From assembly GCA_002914845.1 (NCBI GenBank), contig JXTC01000042.1:550517-614516 (forward strand): a stretch of 64,000 bases of DNA, given 5' to 3'. Origin of the DNA: Trema orientale (lineage: Eukaryota; Streptophyta; Magnoliopsida; Rosales; Cannabaceae). The notes below the pieces were generated by a model. The model searched no databases. It was not told where the DNA came from and was given only the letters and a program-made list of their open reading frames with translations. A program made the position numbers and the translations under genes. Each line of letters begins with the position of its first letter. Position 1 is the stretch's first letter. Positions 1 to 10,779 of this stretch are shown piece by piece.

Positions 1-171
1 TGTGCTAATCCTGTCTTTCATTCTCAAATGAAACATATCGAGATTGACTTTCACTTTGTTCGAGATAAGGTTACCAAGGGTGATCTCCGAGTATCTCATG
101 TCTCCACCACGGACCAACTTGCTGACGCTCTCACTAAACCTCTCTCCACTCAACGATTGCAATTACTATGA
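1..171 (+). CDS. Ty1/copia Pol C-terminal end (RNase H tail), partial
   Basis: The first 56 codons are open in frame 1 and end at TGA 169-171. The peptide carries the typical end of a plant copia polyprotein: a [13 protein letters not shown] block and a [11 protein letters not shown] block, which in this family is the final conserved RNase H-proximal motif. The start lies outside the window. A purine-rich tract (TTGCGGGGGCA, about 205-215) follows and is the expected polypurine tract for plus-strand priming, then the 3' LTR. The motifs resemble Ale/Retrofit-like copia elements, but clade is a guess. Only the tail is visible, so whether the element is intact cannot be judged. Confidence 0.85.
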   Translation, partial: CANPVFHSQMKHIEIDFHFVRDKVTKGDLRVSHVSTTDQLADALTKPLSTQRLQLL

Positions 172-215
172 TCCAAGATAGGTGTCTTCGATGAAAGCAT
201 TATCTTGCGGGGGCA

Positions 216-470
216 TATTAAAGATAATAGTCAAACCAAATTGTAACTTTATTTTATGTAATCAATTACTATAATTACGCTTTCCTTTGATTGTGTATAT
301 TTCTTTTAGTGCTACGATCTTGTATATCAATGTAATAGTGGTAGGTGAGATTTAGTTTCCTTTTTGTTGTTAATGTGTAAGTATATAAGGTTCTATATAT
401 ACCCAGGCAATATACAAGGTAAAATATTCAACGTTCATTTCCTTCTTTTATCATATACTTATCTTTATAT
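216..470 (+). repeat. 3' LTR of the copia element entering from the left
   Basis: The LTR begins directly after the polypurine tract with TATTAAAGATAATAG, where TG would be expected, so the first G appears mutated. A TATA-like box (GTATATAAGG, about 371-380) sits in the expected place. The right border is uncertain because the partner LTR is outside the window. I place it near 470. Confidence 0.55.
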
Positions 471-479
471 TAAGTACTA

Positions 480-3400
480 AAGAAAAGATACCAAACTTTG
501 CTACGTCATTCGAGGAAATAAACATTACTATGTTAGGGATTCTTGCTGCAAATTACTTATTTATTTTATGATTTTTATTTTCCTTTCACTAGTTTGAAGC
601 ACATGCTTTATCTCCAATTATTTTTATCTCCAATTATAGTTGTTTATTGTATTAAAACACGACAAGTTAAAAACCATACCTTTGTATCTGATCTTAATGA
701 TCTTTTGTAAATTATTTTGTGAAGATTTGATGAAAGTGCATGTGCAGCACAAAAAGTGAAACTGAAATTTAGAGCACGATACTTAATAAAGCAAAAATAT
801 GGTAAATAAAGGTAGGTTATATATCACAAAGAAAAATTAACTTGGTCTTTTCCAAACAAAAAGGAGTTGATTTCTTATATAATTTATGACAATTTTATAT
901 AATTTTACACGACTGATTAAATTTTTTTATTTTTTTATTTTTCACTTTAACTAGAATGCATGAAGTAGCAAAAAGTGGACAAATAATTTTATTGGTCTGG
1001 CTATCACACATCTGGGGAAATGAAAGCGAGTCGATATCTTTCTTTGCCGCAGCAAGTAATTCTATGTATGTATTAAAATACAAATTTTCCACATGAGGTT
1101 GATTCAACTCGAGATTGATCAATGAGTGAAATAGTCATGTTAGATATGTTTTTGCTATTAACTGAATTTAATTAATGTCTAAATTACCAAAAAGCATAAA
1201 ATAAAATGCCATCTAGAAAATAAATGCCATCCTGCTCAATGCCACTACTCTTGTCAACAGACTACTTGTTAGCAAAAAGTAATATGAATGTATATATATA
1301 TATATATATATATGGAAACTCTAGTGTAGGAGGGTCAGAACCTCTTACAGGTAGGAGGATTTTTTATTTAATCATATGGCTAATAAATGACCACTCCTTA
1401 TACTATACCACATAATAAAACTTCTCCTACCACTATACGGTTTTCCTTTTTTTTTTTGGAGAGGATTACAGATGTACGGTTAAGTTTTTTATTCTTTTAA
1501 AAAGAGAATTCAACATTTTTTTACGTTTTTATGCCAAACTTAAAAAAAAAAAAACAATAACAAAAATTAATTTTTGCCCTAGAATCAAGGGCAAAAATAA
1601 TAGTACGATGATTTTTGGATTGTTCGTAGATTTGAGTTTTTTTTTTTTTTTTTTTTTTTTTAAGGTTTTATCAGTTTTATGTTTGAGTTTTTCTCTATTA
1701 TTTTTTTATCGAGAATCTCTCTGTTTTTTATCAAAACTATCACAACCGGAAATCTAAACCGTAATTTTTAGTAATTTTAAGTTAAAATATAATAAAATAT
1801 TAATTTTACGAAATTCAGGAGAAATCAAGTATTAAAGAATTTTAGTTTGATCCTCAAACCATTACAAATTCCATAACTATTAAAACTCTTATTAGTTTTA
1901 ATTACTTTAGAAAAATAAACAATAAAGTTTAAGAAAGTTTCCAATTAATTTGCTTATAAACTTTTATTGAATCATATATTTTGGTAAATTGAGTTCAATT
2001 GAAATCCTTATTTCAATGTCTAAAATAGGTTACATAAAATCACTTGTAGTTTCAAGTTCTTAAATTAATAATAAAACCATCCTCATACATCCACTTAGTA
2101 AGTTTACTAATCTTGGTTAAATAATTGAACAAGGAAAGAAAGTTAACAGATTATAGACACCCACTAGGGAATAGGAGTAGGAATGCGAGTACAAGTTACT
2201 GAATTTGTCTAACCACCGAGATGACTACCTCAAATAGATAGACACCTGAAAGTGAGAGAAGTAAATGGGTGATCATTCACATGCTCAGTAGAAATTCAAT
2301 TATTCGTTTTGAATGGATGCAATTTTACCAAACCTGCATTGTTAATACCCTTTCCAAAATCTATTTATAAACTAAGTTTATAAAATAGTTGATATCCAGA
2401 ATAATTACATATTCAAAACTAAAACTAGAAATATATGATTGTACATATCACATATCAACCAATGTAAATGAGTGAGCTCACAGCCTGTAATACCCCTTAC
2501 CAAAAGTACCCAGCATCCTAATACTACCCAGAGGTGTGTCAGTCAAAAACCTGCATAGGGTTCTAGGTCTTTCACCTAGCGCTGCAGCAACTCCCAGTGA
2601 TCTAAACTACCATGATGCAATAATGGAACTCAATTGTGTGATCCTACAGTATGTACAACATGTAACATAATATGTAATAACTATGCAATAGAATTATAAC
2701 CAACAATACTTCAAAAATTCTACTTGGCATTATTCTGGGATTCACTATACCATAGGCAGCAGATCTGCTGTTTAAACCCATAATCACAATTTTACAAATA
2801 TGTATAGAAGTCATATAGTCCAATTCCAGAATAATTCAATATTTTCTAACAGTTTATCAAAACATCGTATTAATCACGATTTTTCACAAATCAACCATAA
2901 TACAAAATTTAAATCAAAATATGTATAAAACTAGGTAATTGACCTTCTACCTCAAGATGGTTGCTATACCAATCTAACAACGCTCGAAGAAATTCATGTT
3001 GGTCACTTGGTGCTCGGACAGTCGTTTCGAGAATCTCGTAAGCTCATTTTGAAAAGTTACTTTTCTAATTGAAGCCTTAAAATGAGAAACAAATGTCACC
3101 ATTGAATTTCTAGCGCCCAAAATAGCTATGTTAGACATGCAATTTGTTAAATTTGGGTCCCAGGCCGAGACCCAGCCTGTGACATGCAAAACGACACTAT
3201 TAACGAGTTATGTGCCTCGATTTCGTGCCACTTCGAAACATAGTGATATTTTATATCAAAGTTTGTCTCTCAACCTCACTGAGTCTAAATTTGAAGTCAG
3301 AATTTATTTTTGAGGTCCCGAGTCTTAAACATGCTTTAAATCTGATAATTACAAAAATGTCCTTTTTTTGGAATTTATTTGAAAAACATCCACTTTTTTA

Positions 3401-3501
3401 ATTCGAAAATTAACATATTTCTGGACATTATTTCAATGCCACAAAATTATATTTGTTCATGTCTCAACCTCCTCTTTCACACCGTATAATTTTTACGATC
3501 A
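480..3501. other. AT-rich intergenic DNA without a recognised gene
   Basis: Many poly-T/poly-A tracts and only short open frames. From about 2480 to 3330 the sequence is less AT-rich and a 71-codon minus-strand frame (2974-3189) is open, but it matches no family I recognise. This stretch reads like LTR or other repeat sequence. I see no convincing RNA gene. Confidence 0.5.
1291..1313. repeat. (TA)n microsatellite
   Basis: About eleven uninterrupted TA units. Confidence 0.9.
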
Positions 3502-3511
3502 AAATAATTAT

Positions 3512-4770
3512 TTTACAAAAATAAGAAAAATTAATCATTTTGCCTCCTCACATTTGCCATCAGTATAAATTTATCCCATCATTTTTGACTTTGTGTTCAA
3601 GTGCCCCCTAGATGAAAAATTTGTTCTTCCATTACTCCCTCACTTTTGACTTAATATTCAAGTGCTCCCCCCTTATAATGGCAAAATTTTTCTTCTTTTA
3701 CCCTCTCACTTTTGACTTAGTATTCAAATGCCCCTAAAATGGTAAAATTATTATTCTTTTACCCCCTCAACTCTAACATCGTTAGAAAATTATTAATGAA
3801 CAATAGCCAAATAATCATTTTACTTTTTAAATAGCTAATAAATATCTTTTACTATTTTTTTTTTAATATTAGACATTTCCAAAGAGCTAGTTTTTATAAT
3901 TAAATAAATAAAATAAACGAAAAGAGGTAAAAAAAAAAAATCTTAATGGCTATACATGTATATGTAAAACGAAAAATAGACAAAATAGAGAAATTTTTAC
4001 ATTAATTCATTAGTATCAAAAGATTTTTAGAAGTTATGTAAAAAAAAAAAAAAAACTGCATATTTTCATATCCAAAATACTTTCTAGAAAATGAAATAAC
4101 TATTTCATGAATTTGCCATCTTATTTTTTATATTTTCATGAAATGAAATGATTAAAAGGAATGACTATTTTTCATGAAAAATAAGAGGGCAAATAGTCAT
4201 TTTATTTTCTATAAAGTCTTTCGAATATGAAAATATATATATTTTTTTTACATAACTTCAAAAAATATTTTAATACTAATGAATTAATGCAAAAATTGCT
4301 CTATTATGTGTATTTTTGTTTTACATTTACATATATAGCTATTAAAAAAATTATATTTCTTTTACCTCTTTTCAATTATTTTATTTATTTAATCATAAAA
4401 ACTAGCTCTTTGGAAATGTCTAATATAAAAATAAAAAAAAACAATTAAAGATACTTATTAGCTATTTAAAAAGTAAAACGATTATTTGGCTATTATCTAT
4501 TAACAATTTTCTAACGGTGTTAGAGTTGAGGGGTTAAAAGAATAACAACTTTACCATTTTAGAGGATATTTAAATACTAAGTCAAAAGTGAGGGGGCAAA
4601 AGAAGAGCAATTTTATCATTGTAGGGGACACTTGAATATTAAGTCAAAAGTGAAGGGGCAAAGAAAGAACAAATTCGTCATCTAAAGGGCACTTGAATAT
4701 AAGTCAAAAGTGAGGGGACAAATTCAGACTGATAGCAAATGTGAGGGGGCAAAATGACTAACTTTTCCAG
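3512..4770. mobile_element. Large foldback element with ~600-nt inverted arms
   Basis: The left arm (about 3520-4130) is repeated in reverse complement from about 4140 to 4770. Matching landmarks are CATTTTGCCYCCTCAC near each outer end, TCACTTTTGACTTARTATTC blocks within the arms, and ATTAATTCATTAGTA near the centre. An identical 10-bp direct repeat, AAATAATTAT, flanks the unit at 3502-3511 and 4771-4780 and fits a Mutator-type target-site duplication. The outermost ~10 nt of the two ends pair poorly. No transposase frame is present, so the element is non-autonomous. A transcript across it would fold into a very long hairpin. Confidence 0.75.
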
Positions 4771-4780
4771 AAATAATTAT

Positions 4781-5975
4781 AAAAATGTCAACTTTTAATT
4801 TGACAAATGGCCGAAATGGGAAAAGACTCACCGGCGAAAAATCGACTACCTTCACCTGGTGGAATCGATCAGCGACTCGAGAGGTGGTGAAACGTGTTGG
4901 CGGTGAGGGAGTTGGTGGCCAGATGCCAGACTTTTGGCCGGAAAATGGTTCAATAGGCAGTATTTTCGGAAGCTTCTAACTCGAGCATTGGAGCTCAAAA
5001 CAAGGCATGGCTAACAGGTTTCCTTCGTTGGAGGATGACGAGCAAGGCGGGCTAGTGCATCGGCCAGTCAGGGTGGTGGTGCGGTGGCTATGTTTGTCGA
5101 CAGCTGTTTTGGTGATTTTGGCTCTCATGGGTATCGGGTGAGAAGAAAGGAAAATGGGGGGATTTAACGGAAATTTTTAAAACTGTTGAGCCACATGTCA
5201 GCTCCAGATTAAATGGATACTGTTTTGTTTATTTTCACTTTTACCCAGTTTTTCAAAATTTCTTTCACTTAAGTCCTCCAAATTAACAATTTAGCCCCCG
5301 ATTCTAAAACTTTCTCATTTTAATCCCAAATTCGAATTTTAATATATATTTGAAAAATTAGGTCAAACGACCCAAATTAATGGATTTTACAGAAACTATT
5401 TAAATTGATTTAGGTTTGAGATGAATTAATATATGTTTTGATTGATTATGGTATCGATTAATCATTCTTAATATTGAAGTTTCTCTCGTATTTAATCGTA
5501 CGTGAACAACGTAGCCAAAGACAGATGAGAGAGAACCCATAGAGTTTGATGTAGAATCCAAATAGTTTGATTTTATTTTTTTGGACGAAGATCGTTTCTT
5601 TTATTTATTTTTGCAAACAGATCGTGATTTTCCCATTTTAGGAAAGAAAAAAGGATAGATCTTAAAACATTTTTTTTTCTTTTTTACTAATAGACGTAGG
5701 GGAACAAGGGGAGATCAGGGAAAGCTTTTAAAAACAATGTCAAACGCATACAAGGGAGAGCAAATCAGGATCATTTTTTTTCCTTTTTTTTTTAAGATGA
5801 TATAGTTCTGTTTTTTTTTTTTTAACATTTTTTTTTTAATAATGTTTTATCCTAATCGTTTAATACAATATAAAGCTGTCTAAAAAAAATGTCATGTAAT
5901 AAAAATCAAGTGTAAACTAGCATATGGTAACAAACTTTATCCAACAAAAGTAATAAGGGACTTGTACATAAATGC
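4781..5975. other. Unassigned sequence, GC-rich in its first 400 bases
   Basis: Bases 4790-5170 are clearly less AT-rich than the surroundings and hold a 64-codon plus frame (4785-4979) with no recognisable domain. They look like remnant repeat or LTR sequence. From 5200 the DNA returns to AT-rich intergenic sequence with long T runs. Nothing here can be called a gene. Confidence 0.4.
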
Positions 5976-6069
5976 GAGTTAAGTAGACAATTATTACTTT
6001 TTTTCAAATGTTTAAATAAATTTACTACCATTATTAGATTCTACCACTTTTGGGAGATAATTAGCTAAG

Positions 6070-6325
6070 AATTTATCAAGAATTCATCAAGAATCCGTTA
6101 AGAATCTATCAAGAATCTGTCAAGATTACCACTGACGTCAAGAATCTGTCAAGAATCCGTCAAGAATCCATCAAGATTGTCAAGAACCCGTCAAGATCAT
6201 CGCCAATGTCAAGAATCCATCAAGATCATCAATAATCCGTCAAAAATTCATCAAGAATTTATCATGATCGTCGCTGACGTCAAGAATCTGTCAAGATCGT
6301 CAAGAATTCGTCAAGAATTCATTTT
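6070..6325. repeat. Short tandem repeat array in left TIR (CAAGAATCNGT unit)
   Basis: A unit of about 10-11 nt, consensus TCAAGAATCYG, recurs roughly twenty times with variants and with spacers containing GATCGTCGCTGACG. The mirrored array lies in the right TIR. Confidence 0.85.
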
Positions 6326-6599
6326 AAAAAAGTGGTATGGTGGTAGATTTAATTAATGAGGAAAAAAAGTGGTATACAGCTAATTTATTTATTTTAATTT
6401 CTGAAGTCTTATTCAATATGGCCCATTTGGAAGGCATGATAAAAATAAGACTAAATAGAATTAAATTAATTTCATGTTTGATATATAAATATAAGAGGTA
6501 TCAGATAAGATTAAAATAGTACATTCTAAAAATAGTACCCTTAGAATGGGATAATTTTATCATCTTGAAAATTTAGGATTGGGAGGGATTAAAAATTTG

Positions 6600-6845
6600 C
6601 TTGAAAATAATACTATGTTTTGAAGTAGTAAAAACGATATCTTTCTAAATTCTTTTAAAAGTAGTATTATTCTAAATTTAGCTTTAAAAATGGTAAAACC
6701 AGAAATGGTATTTTTCTAAATAATTTTTTAAAAGTGGTATTTTTATAAATAAGTTTTAAAAATGATATTTTTCTGAAGTTATGTTTTAAAAGTGCTATTT
6801 TTTTAAATTAATTTTTAAAAATAGTATTTTTCTAAATTAACCAAA
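6600..6845. repeat. Degenerate tandem repeats (TTTTAAAAGTGGTATTTTTC)
   Basis: About seven imperfect units of 30-37 nt built on TTTTAAAARTGRTATTTTTC. A related motif recurs in both orientations at about 37460-37660. Confidence 0.6.
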
Positions 6846-7344
6846 CCTTAAAGTTTAGTTAAAAATATGATTATATGAAACAGATATTGTAATTCTATTA
6901 CATTATATCCTATCATATATAATCCAAGTCTTTAAAAGAGTCCAAACATATCATTTCTTATCATGCATGCCAAATGAATCCTACTAGACACTAATTGGTA
7001 TTTATGGCAGCATTTGGCAAGGTGACTCTCTACTATTTTCAACCAAGATGATTCCTGCCTACGTTGGCTTTTTTTTTTTTTTTTTGAAGATAACCTGACG
7101 AGTATTTATTTGAAGTACATTCTAATATAACATCCTAGATACATTTGTAGCTTTTTTCTTCTCCTTTCAAGTTATTTATTCTTGTTTTGACTTTGAATTT
7201 ATAGTTGTTTGTTTATACTATGTAAATGAGTTTAAAATCTTTTTGTTGTCTAGTTTAATCCTATGGTTTAGTTTTGCATTTTTGTTTGAAATGCAACCAA
7301 TTTGTACAAAAATAACATAATAGAACCTCCTTTAATTACTTGTA

Positions 7345-7885
7345 GGGTTAATGACATTAATAGCCCTTGAATTATACCTATAGTACACTTTGATTTTTGA
7401 ATTTTTAACTTACATAGTAATGACCTCAAATTATATAATTATTGCAACAATGACCTTCTATTACAAATTGTTAAATATTTAACAGAGATAAGTCATTACT
7501 TACAAGGCACATAATTTTGTAACTGTGGTTAAGAATGAGACTCGAATTCTTAATTTATACAGTAGACTATCAAGACTTATGTAATTATTATAGTAGTGAC
7601 CATTTTTTTTTTTACAAACTGTTAAATTTTTAATAGAAATGAGTCATGTATAAAGCATATAATTTAGTAACTATATATGGTTGAGAATGAAATTCTGACT
7701 CATAGAAATAAATAATACTCAATTATATGTTTGTATATGACTATTTTCTGTTAAAAAACTAATAATTTATGACAAAATAAATATTACTGTAATAAATACA
7801 TAATTCAAGGACCATTATCATGTAAGTTAAAAGTTTGGAAATAAAAATGTTGCATGAGTATAATAGCCACTACTATTATTAACCC
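7345..7885. mobile_element. Mutator-type MITE, GGGTTAAT family, copy 1
   Basis: A 541-bp unit with long imperfect inverted repeats beginning GGGTTAATGAC on the left and GGGTTAATAAT (reverse complement of the right). It is flanked by an exact 9-bp target-site duplication, TTACTTGTA, at 7336-7344 and 7886-7894. It has no coding capacity. A second member lies at 42277-42802. Nine-base duplications with long TIRs are characteristic of Mutator-like elements. Confidence 0.88.
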
Positions 7886-8184
7886 TTACTTGTATTGTTT
7901 TGAAATGTTAATTTTTGTTTTTTTTTTTTAAATTCTAATAACACATATTTTATTTCATTACCAAGATTCTCATTCGATAAAACTGATAAAGTACATTGTT
8001 TGTAAAATTATAATTGGTAATTGGTATTGAGATAAGTTAATAATTTCTATGACTATCATAGAAAGAAAAATCTACATAAGAAAACGAGCCTTATTCTAGT
8101 TGCTTAGTTTTTTGAATAAATTAGCTGTATACTACTTTTTTTTCCTCATTAATTAAATCTACCACTATACCACTTTTTTAAAAT

Positions 8185-8412
8185 GAATTCTTGATAAATT
8201 CTTGATGAATTCTTGACGATCTTAACGGATTCTTGAACGATTCTTGACATCAGCAACGATCTTGACGGGTTCTTGATGAAATTTTGACAGATTTTTGACG
8301 ATCTTGATAGATTCTTGATGGATTATTGACATTACCAGTGATCTTGACAGGTTCTTAATGAATTCTTAATGGATTCTTGATAATCTTGATGGATTCTTGA
8401 CAAATTTTTGAC
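8185..8412. repeat. Short tandem repeat array in right TIR (inverse of left array)
   Basis: Reverse-complement counterpart of the left array, unit about CRGATTCTTGA, including the ATCAGCAACGATC spacer that mirrors GATCGTCGCTGACG on the left. Confidence 0.85.
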
Positions 8413-8499
8413 CAATTTCCTCCCAAAAGTGGTAGAATCTAATAGTGGTGGTAAATTTAGTTAAACATTTGAAAAAAGTGGTAATTGTCTACTTAACCC

Positions 8500-9385
8500 T
8501 ATTAAAATTTGATCCCAAAGTAAGTCACACAAAACAATCACATCGTATTAAAGTTCTCCAAATAACACGTGGTCATCATTCTAGACTTTATAACATATTT
8601 TCTAGTCCTTATGAGAACCTTCCAAGCAAACAAAGTCTAATATCAAATTAAACTCCTAGATTTGGCCTTAGAGACCATTAGCTTACATGGAACATGACAC
8701 TCAACAATTTGAGATATTCCTCCAAAAAACATAAAACACCATCCACGAAAACATACATAAGCAAATTTTAACCATCTATTCGCCCAAACCTCTCTTTCTT
8801 TCTTGTTATTTATTTTCCTTCCCTAGTGCCAAAAATAATAGAACCAATACGTTTCAATAACCATTTCTTACAAATTAACGATTTCATCTGCACGAAAAGC
8901 AGTGGTTCGAGCATAAAGTTGGCAATTCAAGCACAACAATCAATGTTAACAAGGAAGGTTGACTTTAACCAAATTAGTTTCCATTTAAAAAGAAATTTAT
9001 ACTCTAAATTAGAACTGTACTGGTGAACAATGTGACTAGACATTATTTAGATCTCTATCATATGCACCAGTTGATTCAAAAACAGCCGGATGACTTTACA
9101 CTTCAAAGAAATTAAATTCAACGATAGTAGTTCTTTTACCTAATATCCCAAAATGAGATTTAGGCGTATATCTTGTTAGGAAAAATGGTTTGGAAAACTA
9201 TTGTTAATAGCTATTTTGAGGCATGAAAATGAGTGGAATCTACTTTGTATTAGTGAACACTCTTTATTGTATTGTGTTCTCCTTTGCGAATACATCAAAA
9301 TGATATATTCATATGCCGAAAATGGAGCTTTGGTGAATGAGAAATTGAAATCCAAAGTGAGGAGGTTAGAATAGAAAAATCATAG
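8500..9385. other. Intergenic sequence, nothing recognised
   Basis: AT-rich and open only in short frames. The 66-codon plus frame at 8826-9026 has no family resemblance. Confidence 0.5.
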
Positions 9386-9956
9386 TGTTGACAATTGGTG
9401 ACAACTAATTTGGTTAAGTTAGTTGAGATATTATAACAGAATTAGTTAGGAGTTAGTCAAGACTGTAACTTAATTACACTAACTAATTCTTGATGATATG
9501 TTAACTAAATCCTTGATTTCAGGCTCAAAATGTGAGACTCGTTTTGTATATATATGCTCTGTTTTGAAGGCCAAGAATAGAGTGAAAAAAACAGAGTGTG
9601 GAACTAAGTATTTATTGAGAGCTACTATTGTATCGCACATGTTGCAACATACGTGATTTCTCTGTTTCATGTTGTAACATCGTCTCTGTATTCTATGAGC
9701 CGAGAAATTCGTGATTGTACTACTTAGAGGCTTGAGATTAGCTTGTAGTGAGAATCTTGCTTTATAATTTGAGAGTACATGAGAGTGTAATCTTCTTAGT
9801 TGTTAGTGGATTCGAGTAGGGACAAGTTTCTTGCCTTAGATGTATAGTTTTTACATTGAAAACTGGAACTAAGTAAATCATGTTGAGTTTCTTTCTTACT
9901 CTAGTTTTTCTGCGTTATTCTTGATTGTTTGATTGGTTTGGTTGTTATTTCCATCA
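9386..9956 (+). repeat. 5' LTR of copia element A
   Basis: Begins TGTTGACAATTGGTGAC and ends TTATTTCCATCA, five bases before the primer-binding site. The TG...CA ends and about 571-bp length fit a copia LTR. No partner LTR is present for comparison. Confidence 0.75.
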
Positions 9957-9961
9957 ATAAG

Positions 9962-9973
9962 TGGTATCAGAGC
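9962..9973 (+). other. Primer-binding site, initiator tRNA-Met type
   Basis: TGGTATCAGAGC, the standard copia primer site complementary to the 3' end of plant initiator tRNA-Met. Confidence 0.9.
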
Positions 9974-10755
9974 TAGGTTGCAGAGCCTATGAGGAAGATC
10001 AATCTGAGAAAAAGTTGCTGATTTTTCAAGAACAAGATTCGAAGATAGGTACTTCGAAGATAGAGATCGAAAAGTTCGATGGAAAGAGAGATTTCAACAT
10101 GTGGAAGAAGAAGATGAAGGCTATGCTCGTCCAGCAAAAAAGTACGAAGGCTCTCGGGGATGCTTCGGGTTTGCCAAAAACCATGAAGTCATCGGAGAAG
10201 GAGGAACTTCTCGAAATGGCGTATAATTTACTGATCTTGAACTTAGCTGATAATGTATTGCGACAAGTTGATGAACAAGACACGGCAGTGAAGGTCTGGT
10301 CTAAACTTGATTCTCTCTACTTGACAAAAACTCTCTCAAATAAGATAGATCTTAAGGAACAATTGCTTGGCTTTAAGATGGATTCAACAAAATCATTGGA
10401 AGACAATCTTGATGACTTTAAGAGGATTACTATAAGTCTGGCTAATATTGATAAGAAAATCAATGATAAAAATCAAGCTATCATCATCTTGAATTCATTG
10501 CTCGATTATTACAAAGACTTAAAGTCGGCTATCAAGTATTGAAGGGAATCGCTTTCTCTTGATAACGTCCTTGGAGCTCTAAGATACTGTGATCTTGAAA
10601 TCAAGATTGAGAAATGATCCAATAGTGAGGAGCTGCAAGTTTGTGGCAGAACTCAGAAGAAAGACAAATCTAAAAGAAGAAAAACGTGCTGGAATTATCA
10701 CAAAGATTGGCATATTCGGAGATTTTGTCTAGAAAGGAAGAAGATCAATAATTAA
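9964..10755 (+). pseudogene. copia A gag remnant
   Basis: The frame runs from the primer site with no upstream ATG and carries the UBN2-type gag core IEKFDGKRDFNMWKKKMKAM. The first in-frame ATG is the one in MWKKK, so the natural start seems lost. A long helical region follows, then stops at about 10540, 10615 and 10753. A degenerate zinc knuckle occurs at 10687-10728 (CWNYHKDWHIRRFC), in which the second cysteine of CX2CX4HX4C is missing. Gag would package element RNA into virus-like particles, but this copy cannot make the full protein. Confidence 0.85.
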
Positions 10756-10779
10756 GATTAAGCTGATACAGCCAATATC

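Larger units (their letters stand above)
5976..8499. mobile_element. Long-TIR DNA transposon, non-autonomous (Mutator-like?)
   Basis: Terminal inverted repeats of about 414 nt (5976-6389) and 385 nt (8115-8499) match along their length. Both ends start GRGTTAAGTAGACAATTA, followed by a CTTTTTTCAAATGTTTAA block, an ATTAGATTCTACCACTTTT block, an array of short repeats, and an inner AATGAGGAAAAAAA block. The 1.7-kb interior has no transposase frame and contains a second MITE (7345-7885) and a degenerate tandem region. I could not find a clean target-site duplication. The long arms suggest a Mutator-like derivative, but this is inference. Confidence 0.75.
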
